The notes beneath the pieces are model-generated. The model was not told where the DNA came from. It did not search any database and saw only the letters and a list, made by a program, of their open reading frames with translations. Positions 1-8,381 of a DNA stretch of 64,000 bases are shown piece by piece. A program made the translations under genes and the position numbers. This DNA comes from Brevibacillus composti (GTDB lineage: Bacteria > Bacillota > Bacilli > Brevibacillales > Brevibacillaceae), in contig NZ_CP066308.1 in assembly GCF_016406105.1 (NCBI RefSeq), positions 1,268,501 through 1,332,500 of the forward strand, read 5' to 3'. Numbering within the stretch: position 1 is the first letter of the stretch; each line of letters opens with the position of its first letter.

Positions 1-1629
1 GGTGCGCGGCAGCCGGATTACGACCTCGCTGCGGTCTTGCAGCGGCGCGTCCAGCGGATGGGGCATGCCGTTGACGAGCGCGATCGGTCCGAGCGAGACG
101 GGCTCATCATTAACGGTCAGCTCCAGCGTATCCAGCTTGTCCATCAGGTCGATCACTTGGGCCTGTGCATCCTCGCCGTCTGCTCCGGCGAGAGCCACGA
201 TCCGGTCGCCTTCGCTGATCGGCGTATCCAGCCCGCACGCCTCTCCGTTTTTCTCGATGACCGGCGGGGTGCCGTGACCGCCGGGGATGATCCTCATGCG
301 GCCGTTGACCGTCAGGGTGATCGCCATCCCCGGTCGTCCGTGCAGCCGGCGGATATCCAAGCCAGACGCGATCAGCGCATCGCCCACCGTCATCTTGCGC
401 AGGTCGAAGATGCGGATCGCGGCATCATTTACGGTGACGGTGACGTATTTTACCGGATGGCGGCGGGCAGCCACGGCGATGCCCACCGGCGTGACGAAGG
501 CCGGGCCGTCCAGCAGCGGATGCTCGCCGACGAATTGGCGGATGGCGTCCGCTCCTCTGACCGCTACCCGCGAGGCTGGCAGTCCCAGCGCTTCGGCGAC
601 GCGCTCGGTCAGCTTGGGCGTCAGGCTGCCGCCGCCGATCAGCATCACCGCTTGCGGCGGCTTGCCGTTCAGCTCCAGGATCTTCGCGGCGATCTTGCCG
701 GCGAGATTGGTGATCTCCGGCAGGATCGCCTTGACGACTTCTTCACTGGAGAGGGTTTGCTCCAATCCCAGGATATCGGTGAAGGAGATCTTCTCGGCGT
801 GGGTGAGCGCGCGCTTTACCTCTTCCGCCATCGGGAAGTCCAGCAAAAAGGCGTTCATCAAGGCATCGGTGATCTCGTCGCCCGCGACAGGGACCATGCC
901 GTAAGCCGTGATCGCCCCCTCCTCGGTCAGCGCGACGTCAGACGTCCCCGCACCGATGTCGACGAGCGCGATATTCAGCCGGCGCATGGTGACTGGAATC
1001 AGCACGTTGATCGCGGCGATCGGCTCCAGCGTGAGGGCCTGCATATCCAGGCCGCAGCGATGGAGTGCGGCGAGCAGGGAGTCGACGACCATGCGCGGCA
1101 AAAAGGTAGCGATCACATCGACACTGGCGATCTCTCCGCGCTGGTCGATCAGATTGCCGATCAGCTCGCCGTCGAGGAAGTAATTGACCACGCTGTACCC
1201 TACGCAGTAGTAGCGGGTCACGTCTTGTTCATTCAGTTCCTGTGCCAGCTGCGCTTGGGCTTCCTGGACGGCGGAAAACTCCAGCGTCAGCACATCGTCT
1301 CGGGTCACGGCCGCGTGGCGGGAGAGCGGCAGGTCCATGCGCACGCGCTTTGTCCGAAGCGAACGTCCCGCGGCAGCGACGGCTACCTTTGTCAGCGGGC
1401 CGTGTTTTTCTTCCAGTTCTTCTTTTATCTTTCCAATGACTTTAGATACGGCCATCACATCGTGAATTTGACCGTCCAGCATCGAGCGCTCGCTGTGTTC
1501 GCGGATCGTGCAATCGATGACGCGAAACTGCTCTCCTGTGGGCTCGACGATCAAACCTACCACGCTGCGCGTCCCGATATCCAGAGCAAAAATCAGCTCT
1601 TCCGGGGCCGAATGTGGGTGCTCAGACAA
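1..1629 (-). CDS. FtsA-like actin-fold protein, 3' end outside the window
   Basis: An actin/HSP70-fold ATPase of the FtsA/PilM family, likely membrane-associated and linked to cell division or envelope assembly. I translated the minus strand: near the N-terminus there is a phosphate-1 loop (ALDIGTRSVVG), about 220 residues in a phosphate-2 loop (DIGAGTSD), and later an adenosine-type motif (MLIGGGSLTPKL). The start is TTG at 1629 behind GAGGAG. At least 543 residues are visible and the protein continues past position 1, so it is longer than canonical FtsA (about 420) and has an extra C-terminal region. No ftsZ lies nearby, so it is probably a paralogue rather than the divisome FtsA. It is divergent from aroA. 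Family call firm; role unknown. Confidence 0.8.
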   Translation of the reverse strand, partial: MSEHPHSAPEELIFALDIGTRSVVGLIVEPTGEQFRVIDCTIREHSERSMLDGQIHDVMAVSKVIGKIKEELEEKHGPLTKVAVAAAGRSLRTKRVRMDLPLSRHAAVTRDDVLTLEFSAVQEAQAQLAQELNEQDVTRYYCVGYSVVNYFLDGELIGNLIDQRGEIASVDVIATFLPRMVVDSLLAALHRCGLDMQALTLEPIAAINVLIPVTMRRLNIALVDIGAGTSDVALTEEGAITAYGMVPVAGDEITDALMNAFLLDFPMAEEVKRALTHAEKISFTDILGLEQTLSSEEVVKAILPEITNLAGKIAAKILELNGKPPQAVMLIGGGSLTPKLTERVAEALGLPASRVAVRGADAIRQFVGEHPLLDGPAFVTPVGIAVAARRHPVKYVTVTVNDAAIRIFDLRKMTVGDALIASGLDIRRLHGRPGMAITLTVNGRMRIIPGGHGTPPVIEKNGEACGLDTPISEGDRIVALAGADGEDAQAQVIDLMDKLDTLELTVNDEPVSLGPIALVNGMPHPLDAPLQDRSEVVIRLPRT

Positions 1630-1803
1630 TGGGATGTCACTCCTCGTACCGGTGGTAATTCCGGGAAATCATGCTTCCTACTCATTCGACTCGAAGGCTG
1701 AAGAATCCTGTCGAAACAAGGAATCTTCTTCGCCCTCCAAGAAAATTTTGAAAATGTGAAAGAAACTTCACAATTTACTTTCGCGCTTTTTGGCGCTAAA
1801 CTG

Positions 1804-1832
1804 CTGACAAGGGAGTTTCGATGAATTATAAT
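1804..1832 (+). promoter_or_regulatory. Sigma-A-type promoter of aroA
   Basis: CTGACA at 1804-1809 and a perfect TATAAT at 1827-1832 are separated by 17 bases, about 60 bases upstream of the aroA start. No coding sequence overlaps it. Confidence 0.7.
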
Positions 1833-1892
1833 AACCCTAATTTATTTGAATAGCCTACAAAAAAACAGAAGAGAAGAGGAGAGTGGAGACGA

Positions 1893-2984
1893 ATGGCACA
1901 TGATCCAGTCGAAACCATGCGTAAACAGATAGACGAGATCAATTTGGAGATTCTCGCCTTAATCAACAAGCGTGCTTCCCTTGTCCAGGAGCTGGGCAAA
2001 GAAAAGCTGAAACAGGGCATCAACCGATTTGATCCCGAGCGCGAGCGCGAAATGCTCAACCTGTTGGTCGAAAACAACAACGGTCCTTTCGAGGACAATA
2101 CCATTCGTCATCTCTTCAAACAGATATTCCAAGCGTCGCTTGATCTGCAAAAGAGTGACAACAAAAAGGTACTCCTGGTCAGCCGGAAAAAGCAGCCGGA
2201 AGATACTGTACTTAGAGTGAAAGGCGTAGAATTTGGCGGAGGCGAACCGCTCCTGATCGCCGGCCCTTGCTCGGTGGAGAGCTACGAACAGGTTCGCGCG
2301 GTAGCGGAAAACCACGTCAAACGCGGACTTCGCGTCATTCGCGGCGGCGCCTACAAGCCGCGCACCTCGCCGTACGACTTCCAAGGTCTCGGAGAAGAAG
2401 GCCTGCAGATCCTGAAGCGCATCGGTGACGAATTCAACCTCGTGACCATCAGCGAGATCGTGACGCCTGCCGACCTGGAAAAAGCTACCCAATACATCGA
2501 TGTGATCCAAATCGGTGCCCGCAACATGCAAAACTTCGAGCTGTTGAAAGCGGCTGGACGTCTGAACCACCCCATCCTGCTGAAGCGCGGTCTGTCCGCC
2601 ACGATTGAAGAGTTCATCTACGCAGCCGAATACATTTTGTCCGAGGGCAATACACAGGTGATGCTGTGTGAGCGCGGAATCCGCACCTATGAAAAAGCGA
2701 CGAGAAACACGCTGGACATCTCGGCAGTGCCGCTCTTGAAGCAGGAGACGCATCTCCCTGTATTCGTGGACGTGACCCACTCCACGGGACGCCGCGATCT
2801 GCTTCTGCCGACCGCGAAGGCCGGTCTGGCCGTCGGCGCAGACGGCATCATGCTCGAAGTGCATCCGGACCCGGATGTGGCGCTCTCCGATGCCAAACAG
2901 CAGGTAACCATCCCGCATTTCAACGAGATTGTGGATGAACTGCTCGCATCGGGTCTCTATAAGGAAGCAAAGGTTTTGGTGTAA
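1893..2984 (+). CDS. aroA: Bifunctional chorismate mutase / 3-deoxy-7-phosphoheptulonate synthase
   Basis: First enzyme of the shikimate pathway: condenses phosphoenolpyruvate with erythrose 4-phosphate, with a fused chorismate mutase domain that in Bacillus acts as a regulatory sensor. The 363-residue protein has an AroQ-type all-helical N-terminus ([19 protein letters not shown], roughly residues 8-90) followed by a type I DAHP synthase barrel with AGPCSVES (about 127-134), [12 protein letters not shown] and [10 protein letters not shown] motifs. Length and order match B. subtilis AroA. Shine-Dalgarno GAGGAGAG precedes the ATG. It lies immediately upstream of a csoR-like gene and ccpA; the aroA-ccpA neighbourhood is conserved in Bacillales. 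A strong terminator follows. Confidence 0.95.
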   Translation: MAHDPVETMRKQIDEINLEILALINKRASLVQELGKEKLKQGINRFDPEREREMLNLLVENNNGPFEDNTIRHLFKQIFQASLDLQKSDNKKVLLVSRKKQPEDTVLRVKGVEFGGGEPLLIAGPCSVESYEQVRAVAENHVKRGLRVIRGGAYKPRTSPYDFQGLGEEGLQILKRIGDEFNLVTISEIVTPADLEKATQYIDVIQIGARNMQNFELLKAAGRLNHPILLKRGLSATIEEFIYAAEYILSEGNTQVMLCERGIRTYEKATRNTLDISAVPLLKQETHLPVFVDVTHSTGRRDLLLPTAKAGLAVGADGIMLEVHPDPDVALSDAKQQVTIPHFNEIVDELLASGLYKEAKVLV

Positions 2985-3009
2985 GACGAAGATAACGAAC
3001 ACATAGAGC

Positions 3010-3046
3010 GGCTCTCCCCTACATCGGCGGGGAGGGCCTCTTTTTT
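3010..3046 (+). terminator. Rho-independent terminator after aroA
   Basis: Ten-base stem (GGCTCTCCCC against GGGGAGGGCC with one wobble) followed by a T run. Confidence 0.8.
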
Positions 3047-3152
3047 CTAACCTGACTGAACCGGGCGGCGGGGTATCAATACCGCTTGGACACATGGCCG
3101 CAGCGAGAAGAAACATGCTCTCCTGGTACGGAGACTCGTTACATACAAGGAC

Positions 3153-3181
3153 TTGACCGATCGCCCCTTCATCGTTATGAT
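3153..3181 (+). promoter_or_regulatory. Promoter of the CsoR-like gene
   Basis: TTGACC at 3153-3158 and TATGAT at 3176-3181 with an ideal 17-base spacer. It lies about 90 bases before the regulator start, leaving room for an operator in the leader. Confidence 0.65.
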
Positions 3182-3273
3182 CGTGACGAAGAATCCCTGC
3201 CATTTGACGAAAAACGGCCTAAACAGTAAGCTAACCATAATAGGAGCATTTTTCGGAGAGAGGAGCATTATCC

Positions 3274-3582
3274 ATGAGTGAGCAGGACCATTGCTGTTCG
3301 ACGGATCGGTCTACCCCACGCGCAGATAAGATCAAGGCGAATATGATTGCCCGTTTGAATCGGGTCGAGGGGCAGGTGCGCGGTATTCGCGGAATGGTGG
3401 AAAAGGACGTCTACTGTGATGACATCCTGAACCAGATCGCCGCTGTTCAATCCGCGCTGAATGCAGTCGGCAAAATGCTTCTCGAAGGACACATGAAAAG
3501 CTGTGTCATGGAGCGGATTCAACAAGGGGACAACGAGGTTATTGACGAGCTGCTGAAGACGATGAACAAACTGATGAAATGA
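3274..3582 (+). CDS. csoR: CsoR-family metal-sensing repressor
   Basis: A 102-residue DUF156-type, all-helical DNA-binding repressor. Members bind Cu(I) and release promoters of copper exporters. The copper triad is visible as Cys48, His73 and Cys77 with spacings of 25 and 4, the same as in B. subtilis CsoR; FrmR and RcnR use other ligands. The N-terminus has an extra HCC motif (residues 6-8). The usual partners copZ and copA are not adjacent, so its targets lie elsewhere or it regulates itself. It has its own promoter and sits between aroA and ccpA. Copper specificity is inferred from ligands only. Confidence 0.82.
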   Translation: MSEQDHCCSTDRSTPRADKIKANMIARLNRVEGQVRGIRGMVEKDVYCDDILNQIAAVQSALNAVGKMLLEGHMKSCVMERIQQGDNEVIDELLKTMNKLMK

Positions 3583-3597
3583 CAGGGGAGAGTGTCC

Positions 3598-3611
3598 GGA
3601 AAACGATTGCA
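3598..3611 (+). promoter_or_regulatory. Candidate cre site overlapping the ccpA promoter
   Basis: GGAAAACGATTGCA matches 12 of 14 positions of the catabolite-responsive element consensus (TGWNANCGNTNWCA). It overlaps the -35 hexamer of the ccpA promoter and lies within an 8-base inverted repeat (GTGTCCGG at 3592, CCGGACAC at 3613). CcpA autorepression is the inference. Confidence 0.4.
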
Positions 3612-3635
3612 ACCGGACACGCCTTGTCGTATCAT
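3607..3635 (+). promoter_or_regulatory. Promoter of ccpA
   Basis: TTGCAA at 3607-3612 and TATCAT at 3630-3635 are separated by 17 bases, about 60 bases before the ccpA ATG. Confidence 0.6.
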
Positions 3636-3696
3636 AGGTGCATACATTTATGAAAATGCTATGAAAACCATAAAATAGGGAAAGCGAGGGTGTGTG

Positions 3697-4716
3697 ATGC
3701 CGGTAACAATCTATGATGTGGCGAGAGAAGCAGGAGTCTCGATGGCAACCGTTTCCCGGGTGGTAAATGGGAATCCGAACGTAAAGCCGCTGACCAGGAA
3801 AAAGGTACTGAGCGCGATTGAGCGTCTCGGGTATCGGCCCAATGCAGTCGCCCGCGGTCTAGCCAGCAAAAAGACAACGACGGTCGGTGTCATCATTCCG
3901 GATGTTTCCAGTCTGTTTTTTTCTGAATTGGCCCGCGGCATTGAAGACATCGCGACGATGTATAAATACAACATCATTCTCTGCAACTCGGACCAACGCC
4001 TGGAGAAAGAGCTGCAGCTGATCAACACGCTTTTGGAAAAACAGGTGGACGGGCTTTTGTTCATGGGCGCGGAGATCAAGGAAGACCATCTGCAAGCGCT
4101 GAAATCCGCCTCTGTTCCGACGGTACTGGCGGCCACGAGGGATGCCGACAATACGCTGCCTTCGGTGACGATCGACCATTTCCAGGCGGCTTATGATGCG
4201 ACCCGGGAATTGATCGATCACGGGCATAAGCGGATCGCGATGATCACCGGGCCGATGAACGACCCGCTTGGCGGTTTGATCCGCTACGAAGGGTACAAGC
4301 GTGCCCTGCAGGACGCCGGTCTGCCGCTGGATGAGGCCTTGGTTGCGCACGGCAACTTTTTCTACGAGTCTGGCCTCAAGGCGACGGCCCAGTTTCTCAC
4401 ACTGACGGAACGGCCTACAGCGGTCTTCGCGGCCAACGATGAGATGGCCATCGGGGCGATCCACGCGGCGCAGGATGCCGGGCTGCAGGTTCCCCGCGAT
4501 CTGGAGGTCATCGGCCATGACAACATTCGCCTGGTAGAGATGGTACGTCCGCGGCTCACCTCGGTGGTGCAGCCGATGTACGATATCGGGGCGGTGGCCA
4601 TGCGCCTCTTGACCAAATATATGAACAACGAACAGGTGGATGAGCATGTCGTGCTGCTTCCGCATCGGATCGAGCATCGGGAGAGCACGCGTCCGCGCGA
4701 AACGGCTGACAGCTAA
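3697..4716 (+). CDS. ccpA: Catabolite control protein A (LacI family)
   Basis: Global regulator of carbon catabolite repression that binds cre sites as a complex with HPr-Ser-P. The 339-residue protein starts with the LacI helix-turn-helix ([22 protein letters not shown]) and hinge helix ([15 protein letters not shown]), followed by a periplasmic-binding-protein-like core. The ATG at 3697 fits the family N-terminus; a GTG one codon earlier would add one residue. Its position next to aroA and near the acu genes is the conserved Bacillales arrangement. A promoter with a possible cre lies directly upstream. Confidence 0.93.
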   Translation: MPVTIYDVAREAGVSMATVSRVVNGNPNVKPLTRKKVLSAIERLGYRPNAVARGLASKKTTTVGVIIPDVSSLFFSELARGIEDIATMYKYNIILCNSDQRLEKELQLINTLLEKQVDGLLFMGAEIKEDHLQALKSASVPTVLAATRDADNTLPSVTIDHFQAAYDATRELIDHGHKRIAMITGPMNDPLGGLIRYEGYKRALQDAGLPLDEALVAHGNFFYESGLKATAQFLTLTERPTAVFAANDEMAIGAIHAAQDAGLQVPRDLEVIGHDNIRLVEMVRPRLTSVVQPMYDIGAVAMRLLTKYMNNEQVDEHVVLLPHRIEHRESTRPRETADS

Positions 4717-4755
4717 GATCAGCGCTGCGGCTGCAGCAGCAGGAGGAGAACAGCG

Positions 4756-5685
4756 ATGAAAATCGGAATCATCGGGGCAATGGATGAAGAAATTGCCCTG
4801 TATCGGGAAAAGATCACCGATGCGGTCACGGTGGAAAAATCTGGAATTACCTACTACCAAGGAAAATGGGAAGGAAAAGAGATCGTGCTGTGCAAGTCGG
4901 GGGTAGGGAAAGTGAATGCCGCCGTGACGACACAGCTGTTGATCGATCAGTTTCAAGTAGATCGCGTCATTTTTACCGGAGTCGCCGGTGCGGTCCATCC
5001 CGAGCTGAACATCGGAGATATCGTCGTGTCCACGGACTGCATCCAGCACGATATCGATGTGACGCCGCTTGGGTTTGCGCCCGGACAAATCCCGTTTTCG
5101 GAAAAGTCCAGTTGGGCAGCGGATGCGGCCCTGATCGAGCTGGCCGTCAAGGCGGGCCGGGAGCTGGATGCAGGGATTCAGGTGACGACCGGACGCATCC
5201 TGTCCGGCGACCAGTTCGTCGCGGATAAGGAAAAAGTGCAAAAGCTGTACGAACTGTTCAAGGCGCATTGCATCGAAATGGAAGGGGCGGCAGTCGGGCA
5301 GGTGTGCGACATGAACCAGACTCCCTTTGTCGTGGTTCGCTCCATGTCGGACAAGGCCGACGGCTCCGCCCACGTCAATTTCGCCGAGTTTACCCAGCTG
5401 GCGTCCGAACGATCCTTCCATATCGTCCAACAGATGCTGAGAGACATGACACCCGCTGTCATCGTCTACTCGACAAAGAACTGCATCGACTGCGATATGG
5501 TGAAGCAATGGCTGACCGCCAAAGGGATCGCTTTTGAAGTCCGCGATGTGATGACCAGCCGGGCCTACCAGGAAGAAGTGGAGCGCTTTGGCTTCATGGG
5601 CGTCCCGGTCACCGTGGTCAAGGACAAGGCGGTCAAAGGCTTCCAGCCGGCAGAACTGGAACAGCTGATCGCCGGGCTGGCCTAG
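4756..5685 (+). CDS. MTA/SAH nucleosidase fused to a glutaredoxin-like domain
   Basis: Residues 1 to about 230 are a complete 5'-methylthioadenosine / S-adenosylhomocysteine nucleosidase: GIIGAMDEE at the start, the TGVAGA loop and an IEMEGAAVGQV region with the substrate-binding Met-Glu, then RSMSDKAD. This domain cleaves MTA and SAH to adenine and a thioribose. Residues about 232-309 form a small thioredoxin-fold domain with the redox motif NCIDCDM, a GVPVTVV cis-Pro segment and glutaredoxin/NrdH-like spacing. The ordinary enzyme is about 230 residues, so this is a genuine in-frame fusion with no stop between the parts. It follows ccpA by 40 bases and may share its transcript. The nucleosidase call is firm; the role of the redox tail is unknown. 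Confidence 0.87.
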   Translation: MKIGIIGAMDEEIALYREKITDAVTVEKSGITYYQGKWEGKEIVLCKSGVGKVNAAVTTQLLIDQFQVDRVIFTGVAGAVHPELNIGDIVVSTDCIQHDIDVTPLGFAPGQIPFSEKSSWAADAALIELAVKAGRELDAGIQVTTGRILSGDQFVADKEKVQKLYELFKAHCIEMEGAAVGQVCDMNQTPFVVVRSMSDKADGSAHVNFAEFTQLASERSFHIVQQMLRDMTPAVIVYSTKNCIDCDMVKQWLTAKGIAFEVRDVMTSRAYQEEVERFGFMGVPVTVVKDKAVKGFQPAELEQLIAGLA

Positions 5686-5734
5686 AAGCGCCCGCTGCCC
5701 GAACTGTTTCTGCCGATCGATCCTTCATGTAAAA

Positions 5735-5767
5735 AAACCGGTCATTTTCGACCGGTTTTTTGTTTTT
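5735..5767. terminator. Bidirectional terminator between the nucleosidase fusion and acuC
   Basis: AACCGGTC and GACCGGTT form an 8-base stem flanked by A and T runs, serving the converging genes. Confidence 0.8.
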
Positions 5768-5801
5768 TCACTGCCTGCAGCCCGCCCTTCTTGCCTAGAT
5801 G

Positions 5802-6953
5802 CTACTCGGCGATCGGGGCGTGCATCAGCGCGCGCTCCAGCGTGATGCGGTTTTTTTCCGTAATTTCAGACCGCCGCGGAATGGGGGGAAACGGCGGATC
5901 GAACAAAGTCGACGGCAGCTTCTCCTGGCTCAGCGGCTGCCAGCGGGACAGCCATTTCTCCGGCAGAGGACCGTCGCTCAGCGGCTGATCCCGCATTTCG
6001 CTCCACAGCAGCGTCCACGCACGGGGAACGACCCGCCAAATGTCATAGCCGCCGCCCCCGACAGCGATCCATCTCCCCTCGCAATACTGATGGGCCAGCT
6101 CATGGGCAAGCCTCGGGATCGCCTGGTAGATTTTCATCGAACAGGCCAGATGCGTCAGCGGATCGTAGGTGTGGGCGTCACATCCGTTTTGCGTCAGGAT
6201 GACGTCGGGCTTGAAGCCGCGAATCAGCTTGGGGATCAGCTCCTGGTAGACAGCCAGGAACGAATCGTCCTCGGTAAACGCATCCAGCGGAATATTGACG
6301 GAGTAGCCGTAACCGCTTCCATCTCCGCGTTCCGTCAAGTTGCCCGTGCCCGGAAACAGGTATTTTCCCGTTTCGTGCATGGAGACAGTCAAGACGTGGG
6401 GATCGTCGTAAAAGGCCCACTGGACGCCGTCCCCGTGGTGAGCGTCCGTGTCGATGTAGAGCACCCGTGCATTCCAATGCTTGCGCAAATAGGCGATGGC
6501 GACGGAGCAGTCGTTGTAGATGCAAAAGCCGGAGGCGCGGCCGCGGAAAGCGTGATGCAGCCCGCCTGCGGGATTGAAGGCGTGGTCTGCCTCGCCGTTC
6601 ATGACCGCATCCACCGCTTGCAACGTACCGCCGACGATGAGCGCAGCCGATTCATGCATACGGGGAAAGCAGGGGACGTCCTCCGTTCCCAGTCCGTAGC
6701 TGGCGGCAGCGGGGAGCTCTATGTCGCTATGGCCCTGTTCCCGCACGAAATCGATATAGCGCTGGTCGTGAACCAGGGCCAGCTCTTCGTCTGTCGCCAT
6801 CCGCGGCGGCAGGATGTCGCTGTCCTGCAGCAGCCCGTAAGCGCTCATCAGATCATGCGTCAACAGCAGGCGGCGTTGATTGAAAGGATGTTCATCGTGA
6901 AAGTAATACCGGGTGTATTCCGGGGAGTAGACCAGACGAGCGTTCCGGCTCAA
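5802..6953 (-). CDS. acuC: AcuC, histone-deacetylase-family deacetylase
   Basis: Zinc-dependent deacetylase of the class I/II HDAC superfamily; in B. subtilis AcuC removes the acetyl group that AcuA puts on acetyl-CoA synthetase, reactivating it. The 383-residue protein shows the expected motifs: GGLHHAF (catalytic His pair), YIDTDAHHGDGV (metal-binding Asp/His), and GGGGYD near residue 300. The start is TTG at 6953, overlapping the acuB stop (TTGA), which implies translational coupling; SD GGGGGA precedes it. It is last of acuA-acuB-acuC. Confidence 0.92.
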   Translation of the reverse strand: MSRNARLVYSPEYTRYYFHDEHPFNQRRLLLTHDLMSAYGLLQDSDILPPRMATDEELALVHDQRYIDFVREQGHSDIELPAAASYGLGTEDVPCFPRMHESAALIVGGTLQAVDAVMNGEADHAFNPAGGLHHAFRGRASGFCIYNDCSVAIAYLRKHWNARVLYIDTDAHHGDGVQWAFYDDPHVLTVSMHETGKYLFPGTGNLTERGDGSGYGYSVNIPLDAFTEDDSFLAVYQELIPKLIRGFKPDVILTQNGCDAHTYDPLTHLACSMKIYQAIPRLAHELAHQYCEGRWIAVGGGGYDIWRVVPRAWTLLWSEMRDQPLSDGPLPEKWLSRWQPLSQEKLPSTLFDPPFPPIPRRSEITEKNRITLERALMHAPIAE

Positions 6954-7594
6954 GGGTGCATTCCCCCTTCACCGGGTGTGCCAACGGTGAAGCCTCGGTC
7001 ACGGAGCAATTGAAAAACAGGGCGGGGATCAATCGTCTGGACGCGAAAGACGAGATGCTTTTTCCCCGGCTGCGATCCCGGGAAGACGACGATGCTGGTG
7101 ATGTTGATCTGGGCTTCGCGAAAGATCTGGCTGACTTCTGCCAGCATGCCGACGCGATCGTCCACTTCCACATCGATATGGGAGCTTGGCTTGTTGACCC
7201 CAAACAGTTCAATCAGGCTGTTGAACAGGTCGGATTCCGTAATGATGCCGACCAGCCGATTCCCTTCTACGACAGGGAGGGAGCCGACTTGATGCTCATA
7301 GATCTGCATCGCCGCATCTTCGATGAAATCCAGCGGATGGGCAGTGAGCACCTGACTCTTCATGATGGCGGAGACGGGCTTGTTCAAGACCGTCTGGTCA
7401 TCGTCGCGGGGGAGCAAGGCCGAGGGCAGCGCCTCCCGCAGATCGCGGTCAGAGACGATGCCGACCAGCCGCTCCTGTTCGATGACCGGCAGATGCCGGA
7501 TTCGGTTGCCCCTGAGCAATTGCAGGGCTTCACCGATCGTCGTCAAGGGAGATACCGTGACGACTCGCTTGCGCATGATGTTTTCGACTCGCAT
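6950..7594 (-). CDS. acuB: AcuB, CBS-domain and ACT-domain protein
   Basis: A 214-residue protein with two CBS domains (about residues 1-130; MRVENIMRKRVVTVSPLTTIGEA and VSAIMKSQVLTAHP) and a C-terminal ACT-type segment (HIDVEVDDRVGMLAEVSQIF). It belongs to the acetoin/acetyl-CoA utilisation locus; its exact role is unsettled, probably sensing adenine nucleotides for the AcuA/AcuC pair. The ATG at 7594 is preferred over an upstream ATG because GGGAGGT lies at correct spacing and the family starts there. It overlaps acuC. Confidence 0.9.
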   Translation of the reverse strand: MRVENIMRKRVVTVSPLTTIGEALQLLRGNRIRHLPVIEQERLVGIVSDRDLREALPSALLPRDDDQTVLNKPVSAIMKSQVLTAHPLDFIEDAAMQIYEHQVGSLPVVEGNRLVGIITESDLFNSLIELFGVNKPSSHIDVEVDDRVGMLAEVSQIFREAQINITSIVVFPGSQPGKKHLVFRVQTIDPRPVFQLLRDRGFTVGTPGEGGMHP

Positions 7595-7680
7595 ATAGGA
7601 AACCTCCCGATTCGTCAGAGGCAATGTTGACGAATGTAATATGATCCGTTCGTGATCGTCGTCGGGCCGAGACAGGGAAG

Positions 7681-8313
7681 TCAGAAGAGATAACGATTAT
7701 GAAAGCGCATGGCGTCAAAAGCGGCGATAGACTCCGGCGGCACGCGCTTGCCGATCCGAGCCATCAGGCAGTTTGCCGGGTGAGAACAGATCTCCGGATC
7801 GTCGGTAGCCATCCAGACCATTCCCACGCTGCCCATGACTTTTTCCATCACTTTGCGGTATTGCCAGACATCCAGCCCGGTGCCTTTCAAATCCCAATGC
7901 CAGTAGTACTCCGTCGTAATCACGATGTAATCTTCCATCGCATCATCGCTGAAGGAGACCTCCAGAAGAGCTTTGGCAACGCCGCCTGCCCGTATCCGCT
8001 GACTCACTTCGATGGCGCCCAGCTCCAGCAAATCGGGCAGCTTCGCCTCCGACCAGCGCTCCATCGGATCGGGATAGAGAAAGGTGACGTACCCCAATAC
8101 CAGATCCGCCTCGCGAGCGAGAACGATTCGCCCCTCGGGCAGGCTGGCGATCTCGACCAGCGCTTTCTGCTGCTCCTCGGGAATCCGGAACGCCTTCAAG
8201 CCTTCATCAAATCGCATCGCCGCCAGACGCTCGGCAGGAACAGGACCCTCCAGCAGCAGCTCGGTGCCGTTTACCGTCAGACGCTTGGAGCTGTATCTTT
8301 TGACGTGTTCCAT
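7681..8313 (-). CDS. acuA: AcuA, acetyl-CoA synthetase acetyltransferase
   Basis: GNAT-family protein acetyltransferase which in B. subtilis acetylates and inactivates acetyl-CoA synthetase (AcsA). From the ATG at 8313 it is 210 residues, the length of the B. subtilis protein, with SD GGGAGGTGA; an upstream in-frame ATG would add an implausible tail. Gene order acuA-acuB-acuC is intact but acsA, usually divergent next door, is absent here and is replaced by a penicillin-binding protein gene. A hairpin lies directly upstream. Confidence 0.88.
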   Translation of the reverse strand: MEHVKRYSSKRLTVNGTELLLEGPVPAERLAAMRFDEGLKAFRIPEEQQKALVEIASLPEGRIVLAREADLVLGYVTFLYPDPMERWSEAKLPDLLELGAIEVSQRIRAGGVAKALLEVSFSDDAMEDYIVITTEYYWHWDLKGTGLDVWQYRKVMEKVMGSVGMVWMATDDPEICSHPANCLMARIGKRVPPESIAAFDAMRFHNRYLF

Positions 8314-8336
8314 ACAGTCACCTCCCGTAGTAGGAA

Positions 8337-8368
8337 AACAGAGATGGCCCGTATGTACCATCTCTGTT
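8337..8368 (-). terminator. Hairpin between the PBP gene and acuA
   Basis: AACAGAGATGG and CCATCTCTGTT form a perfect 11-base stem followed, on the minus strand, by TTTTCC. It fits a terminator for the PBP gene, or an attenuator ahead of acuA. Confidence 0.6.
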
Positions 8369-8381
8369 GCTTCATCTGATT

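Noticed and set aside
37..1701. Long plus-strand open frame of 554 codons
   Set aside because: It is the antisense of the FtsA-like gene, which has clear ATPase motifs on the minus strand; the plus translation is low-complexity and basic.
5799..7013. 404-codon plus-strand frame
   Set aside because: Antisense to acuC and part of acuB, which have firm family motifs.
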